A stretch of DNA of 64,000 nt. Origin: Vicia villosa (taxonomy: Eukaryota; Streptophyta; Magnoliopsida; Fabales; Fabaceae). The notes beneath the pieces are model-generated. The model was given only the letters and a program-made list of their open reading frames with translations, did no database searches and was not told the origin of the DNA. The stretch is taken from contig NC_081183.1 in the NCBI RefSeq assembly GCF_029867415.1, positions 60,462,336 to 60,526,335 on the forward strand. The letters run 5' to 3'. Positions 45,534 through 54,920 of this stretch are shown one piece after another. Position numbers and translations under genes: made by a program. Each line of letters opens with the position of its first letter. Within the stretch, counting starts at the first letter, position 1.

Positions 45534-46981
45534 TGTGAATACAAGATTACACTCAAAGATGTTTTTGATTTATGGCAAACTCAAATGAGCATTCAAATAA
45601 CAAGGAGAAATTTGATCACTCATGAAAGCAAGCACAAGGTGATCCACTTGGCATATAAGTCGACTCAACACAAGCTGGACATGAAAAATGCAGAAAATCA
45701 GCAGTTAGGTCGACCTACTATCAACCTAGGTCGACCTAAAATGAAGGAAAATCCATATACCTCTGCTAGGTCGACTCACAGACCATTTAGGTCGACTCAA
45801 AATGAAGAAATCTTCACATCAGTCTGTTAGGTCGACCTACATGGCAACTAGGTCGACCTGATCTGTGAAAAAGTCTCCAGAATGCATCAGAAAAGGATTC
45901 TGGTCGACCTACTCCTTCAACAGGTCGACCTAACTGGGAGAAAAATTCTGCAAGCTCTGTTAGGTCGACCTAAGCACTACAAGTGGTCGACCTAACTGAT
46001 CAAGAAAGTTCAAAAATCAGTTTTTCTTGGTTCTAACTGTTATGCAATCATATATATTGTGCAAGGGTAATTATTCAATCAACACCAACGACTGAAAGAT
46101 ACACAAACGCTTCTCATCTTCGTTCTTCATCATCTCCAACACAATTACACATAATCATTCTTGCGTTGCGGGTTAGTGATGAGTTCGATAACGTCCATGG
46201 AACGGAATTGAAGATTCCTAGTGGGTGAAGGTCTGTGGGGTTTGTTGGTGAATAAAATCTGCGGGTTTTGTCCTCCACGACGGGTGGTTCTTGGGGGTTT
46301 TTATCAAGAGGCTTCATCGAGGATCCGGCTGAGTGTGAAGATTGAAGAACTAGGGTTCGAGGGAATTGAAGATTGAAGAACAAGGGTTCGAGGGAATTGA
46401 AGACACTGCAGAAAGGGATCAAAGTGAAGCTCTTGGATAACCTTGATCTGGCTCAAGATTAAGGGGGAAGAAGATTCAAAGGATCGACATAATTGGTTCA
46501 TCGTTTATCGCTTTGTTATCTTCTTTGTATATACTACTTTCAACATTAATGAAAGATTACCCAATTTCAATTTGGAATTGGGGGCAGACGTAGTCGTAGC
46601 GAGGACGATCGACGAACTGCCTAAACAAATATCGTGTTCTTGTCGCTTTTACTTTCTCTTTTACTTTCTGTTCATAATTGGTTATAAGCACCAAGTGTTT
46701 GTGTTTTTGCTTGATCCAATCTTACTGCATTGCAAATCAAAGTTGTCAATCTAGAAGTTAATTGGATTTCAGTTGTTAAACGTATTGGTTAGCTATCATA
46801 TTACTTCACCATCAATTCCACTTATTCTTTGGTTTTGAAACACGTACGATCTTTGCAATAGCGGTCCAGAATAGACGCAAGTCGATTCAGAACCGCTTTC
46901 GCTCGAGTCAGTAGAAAAATCCTTAAAAACTTAGAGAGATCTATTCACCCCCCCTCTAGATCCTTAGGCCAGCGTCTAACA
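45534..46981 (+). repeat. 3' LTR of the young copia element (1448 bp)
   Basis: Same length as the 5' LTR at an offset of 5857 bp and identical as far as I can read, including the palindrome array (45707-45997). Confidence 0.97.
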
Positions 46982-46986
46982 CTGGA
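46982..46986. repeat. Target-site duplication, right copy
   Basis: CTGGA, matching 39672-39676; gag coding sequence resumes here. Confidence 0.92.
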
Positions 46987-47566
46987 AGGCAGAGTTCAAC
47001 CTCCCTTGACTGACTGAGAGTTAACTGACATGTTCATGAGTACACTAACGGGCCCTTTCTACAGTCACTTACTAGGAAGTTCCTCATCTGGTTTCACTGA
47101 CCTCATACTGACTGGGGAACGTGTTGAAAGCGGTATCCGAAGCGGTAAAATTCAAGTGACTACATATTCTAATACTACAAAGAAGGCGAACAATGAGAGG
47201 AATGAATCCAATACTGTAGGAGCAGTCCTGGCCTCTAATCAAGTGTTGGTACGACAAAAGGGAAACCAGCGTAAACAAGGCGCATCTAAGAGACAATTTA
47301 CAAAGATCAACATAACTTTGGCTGAAGCGTTACAACAGTTGCTGAAAGCAGGGTTGATTATTTTAAAGGATCCTCCTATAAAGCCTAATACCTCATCTCA
47401 TCAATATAATCCTAATGCAAGATGCGCGTATCACTCCGACGGCATTGGACATGACACTAATGATTGTTGGCCATTGAAGAACAAGATCCAGGATATGATC
47501 AACGTTGGAGAATCGAGTTTGACTCTCCTGCAACCATGCCTAATCATAACAAGAGTGCTAATACTG
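46982..47566 (+). pseudogene. gag: Ogre/Tat-like gag, C-terminal half
   Basis: Continues the gag interrupted at 39676. After a TGA at 47015-47017 the text is the conserved end of the capsid-like domain (MFMSTLTGPFYSHLLGS, 47030). A linker follows, then CAYHSDGIGHDTNDC with WPLKNKIQDMI, the motif that ends Ogre/Tat gag. A one-base shift near 47515 moves the final residues into another frame, ending at a TAG at 47564-47566 after MPNHNKSAN. Protease and polymerase, which normally follow, are missing; the sequence runs directly into 3' UTR shared with unit B. Lesions: two stops, one frameshift and the copia insertion. Confidence 0.82.
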
Positions 47567-49309
47567 TGGACGGCTAGAAGGGTGGACTTTAAGATCATTA
47601 GTTTTACTTTCAGTTGCAATTTCTTTTTCTGTTTGTTTAAACATTCGACTTATGATAAACATTATCTGTTTTAATAATCATCATCAGTGCATTGCATATG
47701 TTTGTCTTGAATAAATTATTTCTCTATCACTCATTTTAAATTATGTCTTTACTTTGCATATATTTTTGTGATATTTAACTCCTGCTAAGCTGTAAGCCTT
47801 TTAAGGGAGGATGACGAAAATGATACCGTAACCTCATGCAGTATGCTTTTGAACGGACTATGTTGACGATGTACAGGCATTGTTTCAATTCCTAAACAGT
47901 GGAGATATAAGGATGTTAATCCATCGTCAACCCCTTTTGAGCCGAAGAAGTAGAAGTTTTTTTTCTCATACAAATTAAAACCTTATTCATAACCTCGGGC
48001 AGGGTAGTTACTCAGTTAACTCAATTGAACTAGCTGTTTGTTTATACAAATAATGATGGATTCCTGTAACCATTAAGAAAGGCAGTCAATGTCCACCAAA
48101 AAGAAAAAGATGTTAAGTCAAAACCTATGAAGGAGACTTATCAAAAATCAAAAACATCCCGCTGACTATAATCTCAAAATAAACAGTTCAGGAAAAAGTT
48201 AGGGACAACAAATTCAAAAAAAGAGGTCACTACAAATCCTCGAAAAAAAAAAAGAAAAAGAATTACAAAAAAGGAGGACTGCCTGTCCAAATAAACTGCC
48301 GGTGCTGAAACCATCATCAAATGTCGATGTTACGACTTCAAAGCTTTGCTAAGACTTAAACGCAAAGTTAACTGAGCATAGGATCGAAGAACATCACGAA
48401 GATTGGGATGGGTACACATAAACTTTGAGCCGTTATCGTTTGTTTCTTAAACCGTGAACCAAGCCATGTTACAACCCTTGAAAGTCCTAACTGAAGCATG
48501 GTTAGTTCGAAAGCATACTGTCACCAAAAAGGTTTCCTGACTCCTTAAGGTTTGCCATAAAAGCTAAGCTGATATCTCCTTTTACAAACATCACATTTTT
48601 TAAACACCACGTTTTATGAACATCACGCTTTTTACATCTTCTGTTTTAATGCTTTCAAAAAAATCAAGACAGACATACGCACTGTATCTCATGAATTCAT
48701 TATTAAACATATTTTGCTACATAATTTTGAATGTTAGCATCAGGAAGAATTTGCACATGGTACAACTAATAATTGAAAGTTATCCCGACAGACAAAACCA
48801 CTTCAGAAGCAGTGTATACAAGGGGCATGACACAGTGTATCCAGTCGATCTGGGGCAATCAGGTCAAGATTCCAAGAATCTCTCAAATGCCAAACAATCA
48901 GAGGCATGCATACAAGTGGCTCTGAAGCTACTTCCCGATCAGTCAGGGGCATCATACTAAGTACTAGGGGCATGTCACCCATAGTACACATCTCGTAAGG
49001 TCATCGTAAGGCGAATCTCTTCAAATTCCTTAATAGCTAGGGCAAAGCTATGCAAGGCATGTTGAACACTTCGATCAATACTCATTAGTGTGTTCCAACC
49101 AACAAGTCCAGGAATGGCAGTTACTATAATACTGGGGGAAATGTTCAAGACATCCATGTATTCCCACAAAGACGGTTTCACAGGATCATATCCCCACAGA
49201 GCAATCATTAAGAAGATATCTTCAAATGTTCTCTTCCCAACAGAGATTTAGCTCCCCAATGGAGTTTACATCTTCAACACTGCCGGTTCCCCGACACTTT
49301 TCTCTTTCA
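47567..49309 (+). other. 3' UTR of the plus-sense Ogre-like element, part 1
   Basis: Non-coding. An inverted relative of about 36560-38200: for example 47815-47945 mirrors 37850-37990, and 48400-48560 mirrors 37230-37430. The Athila-like element then interrupts it. Confidence 0.75.
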
Positions 49310-50740
49310 TGATCGGTCACCAATTTCACTTCTACTCCGGAAATTATTTGGTAAAAATCGGTCATTTCGGTAACACTGTGAAAGGTTTGTTCGTTGTTTT
49401 AAGTAGATATTTCATGTTTTGTTAATCTAATAGTTAGTGATAATTTTTAGTAGAATATTTATTTTTGATCACTTTGTTGGTAGTTATTGGTTATTTCAGG
49501 TGTAAGAAAGAATCGCCGAAAAAATGGGACGAGAACAGAAGAAAATGAAGCCAAAAAGACAAAGAAAGTAGCTGACGCGGGCGCCAGTGTCGTGGGACAT
49601 GGCCATGTCAGCTGAAAAAGAAGAAACAAAGCTGTTGGTAGCAACCATTGGCTGACACGGGCGCCAGTGTCGTGGGACACGGCCGTGTCAGCTGATGCAT
49701 GAAAAAAAAGCTGTTTGAGGAGAAACCAGTGGCTGACACGGGCGCCAGTGTCGTGGGACACGGCCGTGTCAGCTGTTGCGGCCAGAAATTGAATTTTTAA
49801 GCTGTTTCATTAGTCCAAGTCTCATTAAGGGCGTTTTCGACTTTTTACATGAATGGAATGTAACCTAACACTACTTAGTCCTAGTTTGGGAGTTTTTAGA
49901 TCATCTGGGATCATATTGGAGATTTCTACGAAGGAGAGAAGTGCAATCAAGGGTTTGGAAAAGGGAGATCTTCAAGAGCGGAAGCAATTGAAGATTGAAG
50001 CAATCCTCATCTCTTGTAATGTTTACTATTGTCTTTGTTCTTTTCTTCATTACTATGAGTAGCTAAACCTATTTATGTTAAGGGGATGTCCCTGAATCGC
50101 TTTTATGTAATGAATTAAGTACCGTTGCTTTACGAATTTGAAGTTTCTATGAATTTAGTTTATTTTCAAAGTGTCTCATGCTTCATTCTATTGGAAAGTA
50201 TTATGTTGATTTACGGTTAAGGTTAGGTCGGAAAAACCACCTTAACGCTTTTTGAATAATAACGTTACCGGTAAATTGCTTAGGAATAAGGATTTGACGG
50301 TATTGATCATCTATTCTGGGTTATTTTCACAAGGTTCTTGGTAAAAAAGTTTAGTTGTTAAGGAATTAAAACTGAATTTTATTTGCCAAATAGATTTTCC
50401 GCTAAGGAATTAGGGAACATTAATATTAGGAATTGATACTAAATCATATTGACGACTTTTTCGTAAAATAGCGGTTACGTGAATTACAAGGCGGTTCATA
50501 CATCTACCTTAGCATATTTTCTCATATTTGTGCCAATTCAACTTTTACTTATTACTTCTTTTAAATATCGTTTTTTTTTACTTAATCAAACCAACCAAAA
50601 CAACACCCCATGATATTTTGTTCAATCAAATAATTGTAAAACTTGTATTTCCTACGCAGTCCACGAGTTCGATACTGGGTATCAACCCCTATTTAAAACT
50701 ACATCGGTGAAAAATAGTACACTTGCTAATTTTCCGATCA
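49310..50740 (+). repeat. 5' LTR of the Athila-like element (1431 bp)
   Basis: Inverted ends TGATCGG...CCGATCA. Contains three 44-bp hairpin units at 49571-49614, 49651-49694 and 49732-49775. Confidence 0.95.
49571..49775. repeat. Three GC-rich hairpin units in the LTR
   Basis: Each 44-bp unit reads GCTGAC(G/A)CGGGCGCCAGTG then TCGTGGGACA, with an inner palindrome and TGTCAGCTG. Outer arms GCTGACACGG/CCGTGTCAGC can pair. Period 80-81 bp, spacers unrelated. Repeated at 55182-55386 in the other LTR. Confidence 0.9.
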
Positions 50741-50746
50741 AGTTTT

Positions 50747-50764
50747 TGGCACCGTTGCCGGGGA
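50747..50764 (+). other. Primer-binding site of the Athila-like element
   Basis: TGGCACCGTTGCCGGGGA six bases after the LTR, the form usual in Athila-type elements, where the primer is thought to be tRNA-Asp. Confidence 0.8.
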
Positions 50765-50877
50765 CTGCCAAAATATAAGTTTAATAATAATTCAATTGGA
50801 TTTTTGTTGCTCTGCAACTAAAATTTTAATTTTCTGTTATTTTATTTGCTCACTACTAGTAATTGTCTAATCTTTGT

Positions 50878-52611
50878 ATGCGAGGTAAGGCCTCAGCAGA
50901 ATTTCTTTTTGACGCAGAGCCAGAACGATCGTTGCGAGCTAGACTTCAAAAAGCAAGACAAGAAAGACCGGAAACATCAAAAGCAACACTGACAATTTCT
51001 GAATCTGAAGAAGAGGAAATATTTTCGGTTCATTCAGAACATTCAGACACCGAGTCTGAAACCATGGCTGCAGATCGACCTCTAGTGGAGAGACTTCTCG
51101 GTGACTATGGAGGATCAAATGCTCCAACTGGACGTTTGACAATAGTAAATCAACCGGTCAATGTTGCTCATTTTCAGTTGCACCCTTCAACGATCCAGCA
51201 ACTCGAAAAGAGACCTTTTTCAGGAAAAATCAATGAAGATGCAAATAAGCATTTACAGAGATTTCTCACGATGACCACGTCGTTAAAAATTGAAGGACAC
51301 TCTGAGGAAGCGAAAAAGTTGGTAATGTTTCCCTTTACCCTTTCAGAAGATGCTGAAGAGTGGTTCTACTCTTTACCTGCTGGGAGCATTACAACTTGGC
51401 AACAGATGGAGACGACATTTCTCAACGAGTATTTTCCTGCTTCTGTGTATATCCGTAAGAGGTATGACATAGTAAATTTTAAACAGAAGGAAGGAGAATC
51501 ACTTGGAGATGCGTACAAGAGGTTTAAACGATTATTAGTTGCATGTCCTACTCACAATATGGATGCAACTGAACAGATGCAGAACTTTGTGAATGGCCTC
51601 AAGATGAAGACTAAGCAACTCATTGACACAGCTGCCGGTGGCTCATCTAATTTTACAACAGCCACTGGTATCAAGAAGATCATTGAAGCCATTGCTGCGA
51701 ATGAGCATTTGGAATTATATGACCGTAGTGTAAGCCAGCCGGAAGGGATGATTGATTTAAAGTTGGCTAATCAAGTTGTGAAAATGGAAGACCAAATTGC
51801 AGCTGAAGTCGAGAGAAGACTCAAGAAGATGACTGTTGAGACTCAAACTGTGGCTCAATTTCAACCGGCTCAAACGGTCAGTTGTGAGATTTGTAATGGC
51901 CCTCACCAAACTGTGTATTGTTTTGCAACTCCTCAACAAATTGAAGAGATCAAGTTCTTGAAGCAGAACAATCCTTATTCTAACACCTATAATCCGGGAT
52001 GGAAGAATCATCCAAACTTCTCATGGAAAGATCAACAACAAGTTCCTCAGAAGGCAGAATGGGAAGTTGCTATTGAGAGATTGGCCGGGCAATGTTCTCA
52101 GTTTCAAGAGGAGACAAGAAATAACCATAGGAACACAACAACTTCAATCAAATATCTGGAAGTTCAAGTGGGTCAGATAGCACAACATCTCACTCTACAG
52201 GCACAAGGCACTCTTCCAAGCTCAACTGTGGCAAATCCAAAAAACCAAGAGAAAATTAATGCTGTCTCAACAAGAAGTCAGAAAGCGCCAGAGCCTGAAG
52301 AAGAAGAGGAAATAAATGACAATTTAGTCATAGAGGTAGATCTGGAAGTGAGAGAAAATCCGAAAGAACCAGAAGTAGTGGTACCACCGGTTAAGCCACT
52401 TGAAGAGAAAAATAAGAAAGAAACTAAACCGGCGATCAAGCTACCTTTCCCCTCCAAAGTGACAAAGAAAGATTCAAAAGAGAAAGACTTTGAGAAGTTT
52501 ATTGCAATGTTCAAAAAGTTGGAGATCAACTTACCTTTCTTTGAAGCACTTGAAAATGTGTCTGCATACAAGAAATTCATGAAGGAGGTAATTTCAAAAA
52601 AAAAAGGTTAG
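50878..52611 (+). CDS. gag: Athila-like gag, intact
   Basis: 577 residues from ATG 50878; the open frame reaches back to a TTG at 50863 only. The capsid-like retrotransposon gag domain lies at about residues 115-260 (EDAEEWFYSLPAGSITTWQQM, FLNEYFPAS, ESLGDAYKRFKRLL, CPTHNMD). A compact zinc-knuckle-like CEICNGPHQTVYC has spacing C-x2-C-x3-H-x4-C, one residue short of the classical form. The C-terminus is acidic and then lysine-rich. It ends at a TAG six bases after a run of ten A (52596-52605); the protease is open in the -1 frame across that run. No lesions inside gag. Confidence 0.9.
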   Translation: MRGKASAEFLFDAEPERSLRARLQKARQERPETSKATLTISESEEEEIFSVHSEHSDTESETMAADRPLVERLLGDYGGSNAPTGRLTIVNQPVNVAHFQLHPSTIQQLEKRPFSGKINEDANKHLQRFLTMTTSLKIEGHSEEAKKLVMFPFTLSEDAEEWFYSLPAGSITTWQQMETTFLNEYFPASVYIRKRYDIVNFKQKEGESLGDAYKRFKRLLVACPTHNMDATEQMQNFVNGLKMKTKQLIDTAAGGSSNFTTATGIKKIIEAIAANEHLELYDRSVSQPEGMIDLKLANQVVKMEDQIAAEVERRLKKMTVETQTVAQFQPAQTVSCEICNGPHQTVYCFATPQQIEEIKFLKQNNPYSNTYNPGWKNHPNFSWKDQQQVPQKAEWEVAIERLAGQCSQFQEETRNNHRNTTTSIKYLEVQVGQIAQHLTLQAQGTLPSSTVANPKNQEKINAVSTRSQKAPEPEEEEEINDNLVIEVDLEVRENPKEPEVVVPPVKPLEEKNKKETKPAIKLPFPSKVTKKDSKEKDFEKFIAMFKKLEINLPFFEALENVSAYKKFMKEVISKKKG

Positions 52612-52631
52612 CGGGAGATGAAACAGAAATT

Positions 52632-53390
52632 GTGACTGAAAAGTGTGGTAGAGTCTCGCCAGCAAGGAAGATCCCCATTAAGAAGAAAGACCCTGGAGTG
52701 GTGGCAATACCGTGCACCATCAATGACAGAGTGTTCAAGAAGGTGTTAATTGATTCTGGTTCTAGTGTGAGTTTGATGCCATTGTCCATCTTCAAAAAGC
52801 TAGAGATTGGAAAAATAAGCGAGAGTGGAACAAAGTTGAAATTCGCTGATCACACTATTAAGAAGTCATATGGGATAGCCGAAGATGTAATGGTAGAGAT
52901 TGACAAGTTTGTCTACCCAGTTGATTTCCACATCATGGACATTCCTGAGGATGAAGAGACTCCAATCCTTCTTGGGCGACCATTTCTGCTTACTAGTCGC
53001 TGCAATTTGGATATTGAAAAAGGGGAACTCGTAGTTAAATCATTTGATGAGGAGGTAACACTGAAGGTGTTAGAAGTCAAAAAACAAGCTGCTGGTGGGA
53101 ATAATCAATCTAAAGTTGGTATGATCAGAAGTGAGGGAGCCAACAAAAGTCCACATCATCCCGAAAAAGTTTCAAGTATAATCTCTAAGGTGGCCTCAGC
53201 TCTTACACCTATAAAAATTCCTGCAGTAATTCAAGAAATCAAGAAGAAGAAAACAATGGAAAGCAAAGGTGAGACGATTAAAGTGGGTAGTAACTTGAAG
53301 AGAAAAGTGGTCCATACTTCTCTACTTCATAAGTTTGTCGTTGCGAAAGTGACAAGCAACCAAGTTTGGAGGAGGAAGTACCCTCCTTAA
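52632..53390 (+). CDS. Aspartic protease (retropepsin) of the Athila-like element
   Basis: Catalytic LIDSGSSVSLMPLS near 52750 and the closing LLGRPFL near 52975 define a plant gypsy retropepsin, which would cut the gag polyprotein. The frame is open from the A10 run at 52596 without an ATG, so it would be made as a gag fusion by -1 frameshifting, or the junction is a one-base deletion. The last 100 residues are lysine-rich linker; reverse transcriptase should follow but the ORF stops at 53388-53390. Confidence 0.85.
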   Translation: MTEKCGRVSPARKIPIKKKDPGVVAIPCTINDRVFKKVLIDSGSSVSLMPLSIFKKLEIGKISESGTKLKFADHTIKKSYGIAEDVMVEIDKFVYPVDFHIMDIPEDEETPILLGRPFLLTSRCNLDIEKGELVVKSFDEEVTLKVLEVKKQAAGGNNQSKVGMIRSEGANKSPHHPEKVSSIISKVASALTPIKIPAVIQEIKKKKTMESKGETIKVGSNLKRKVVHTSLLHKFVVAKVTSNQVWRRKYPP

Positions 53391-54907
53391 TAAAGGGTAT
53401 TGGACCGTCGAGCCATGCGACGTTAAACGAAGCGCTTCGTGGGAGGCAACCCACAGTTTTAATAATGCGGTTTACTTTTTGTTTTGTTTTCAGAAGAAAA
53501 AAAAAGGTGGGTCTCTCCGGTGAAAGCTAGGAAGCGGCAGCTGGAGTCGCAATACCCTCTGTGAGTTCACCCTCACTATCTTGAATTTAAACATTGAGGT
53601 CAATGTTTGGTTCAAGTGTGGGGGGGGGGGGGTTTATTGCTTTTAGTTGTTAATTTCAGTTGTTCTTGTTTGTTTTAGTTATTTCTGTTTAAAGTTGACC
53701 TTCCAGTGTTATAGATTGATGTGCTTTATTGGATGATTGATGGAGTAGTAAGGAAAGGATGAACGAGACAACCCAATCTTGCACCAAAAGGCATCCCTGA
53801 AAGTTGATACAACCGAAAGAAGTAGTTGGACGCAGCTTGATGACACCGGACTGAGATTGAGAGCTGGTACATACGAACCGGAACAGAAGCGACATTACAC
53901 AATAAGTACTCTGGATCCTGTAAGCTATGCCCAACATGGTGAGATCATAAAAGCCAGAAATTTTTCATCACGAGAGAGTGGTCAGGTATGATTTTATCAC
54001 TTCGAATTTATGTAAGTTCTACTCATATGACACTACATAATAACACACACTGAGGCACGTTTTTTTTGTTTCCCTTGAGCCTTTCTAGCCGTCCCTTATT
54101 TATGTTTATCCATTGCAAACCCCTTTGAGCTTGTATCCCTTGTTTGTTTTTTTTTAAAACCGCATATATTACCCCTTGGCCAAAAAGAAAAAAAAAATAT
54201 TCCCTTTTACCCGTGCTCGGCAGAAACGTTGTGGGTGTAGAAATTGTGCAAAGTTCTAAGTTTGGGGTGGTGAACCTTACACGAAAAGGGCAAGTGTGAA
54301 AAAAAAAGGAAAAAAAAGTGGAGACTCTTGAATGCTCCGGAAAAAAAAAAGAAAAAGAAAAAAATATATATATAGAACTCATAAAAACACACTTGTCCCG
54401 GCAAAATGACTTGGTTACATCTGAGACACTCTAAAAATTGAGTGAAGTTAAAGAGTCAATGTTAAACCCCATCGGATTCAAATAAGCACAATGACAAGAA
54501 AGACAACATGACTGTCGAGCCCAAAAAAACCTTTGTGTATCCGTTTCCTTGTTTATCCCACCTGTCCTAAGCCCCGTTACAACCCAAAGACCTCTAAAAG
54601 TGTGTGCAAAGTGTTTGTGTATGAAAGTATAATTTGTTCAAATTTAAAAGTTGATATTGCATATCGTGATTTATGAGTGAATTACTTCTAACCGTGAGAG
54701 ACTTGGTGAGAAGTCTGAAAAAGCTTACAGTTGAAGGAGAATTTTAATGTGAAAGTGGAACGGAAAATTCGGGGAGTAAGAGCTAGCACGATTGACCGGA
54801 AGGGTAGAAGTCGAGTTGTGAAAAACAAGGTTGTATTGTGGAAGCATAAATTTAGGGGTGACCTTTGTTTGGTTTCTCATGCATTGCTTGAGGACAAGCA
54901 ATGAGCT
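53391..54907 (+). other. 3' non-coding region of the Athila-like element
   Basis: No real ORF. It contains a 14-bp perfect palindrome plus hairpin (53427-53454), a G13 run ending a purine-rich tract (53620-53632, probably a second polypurine tract) and several A- or T-rich runs around 54180-54360. Confidence 0.6.
53427..53454 (+). other. Palindrome ACGAAGCGCTTCGT and adjoining hairpin
   Basis: A perfect 14-bp palindrome at 53427-53440 overlaps GTGGG-AGGCAA-CCCAC (53439-53454), a 5-bp stem with a 6-base loop. A similar GGGAGGCAACCC block is, from memory, common in plant Athila-type elements. Confidence 0.7.
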
Positions 54908-54920
54908 AAGTTTGGGGTTG
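54908..54920 (+). other. Polypurine tract of the Athila-like element
   Basis: AAGTTTGGGGTTG directly before the 3' LTR. Confidence 0.7.

Larger units (their letters stand above)
39677..46981 (+). mobile_element. Young copia element with gag and accessory ORF but no pol
   Basis: 7305 bp, bounded by two 1448-bp LTRs and a CTGGA target duplication. Inside: primer-binding site, an intact gag ORF (41180-42919), a scrap of protease (about 42955-43020), a palindrome cluster, an intact accessory ORF (43680-45116), spacer and polypurine tract. Integrase, reverse transcriptase and RNase H are absent. I found no difference between the LTRs by eye, and overlapping ORFs in both are identical, so insertion is recent. 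The gag type, the post-pol ORF and extra purine tracts suggest a SIRE-related, non-autonomous element mobilised in trans. It interrupts the gag of an older Ogre-like element. Confidence 0.93.

Noticed and set aside
49459..49761. Antisense 100-codon ORF with internal repeats, present in both LTRs
   Set aside because: It translates the hairpin units; the periodicity comes from the DNA repeat.
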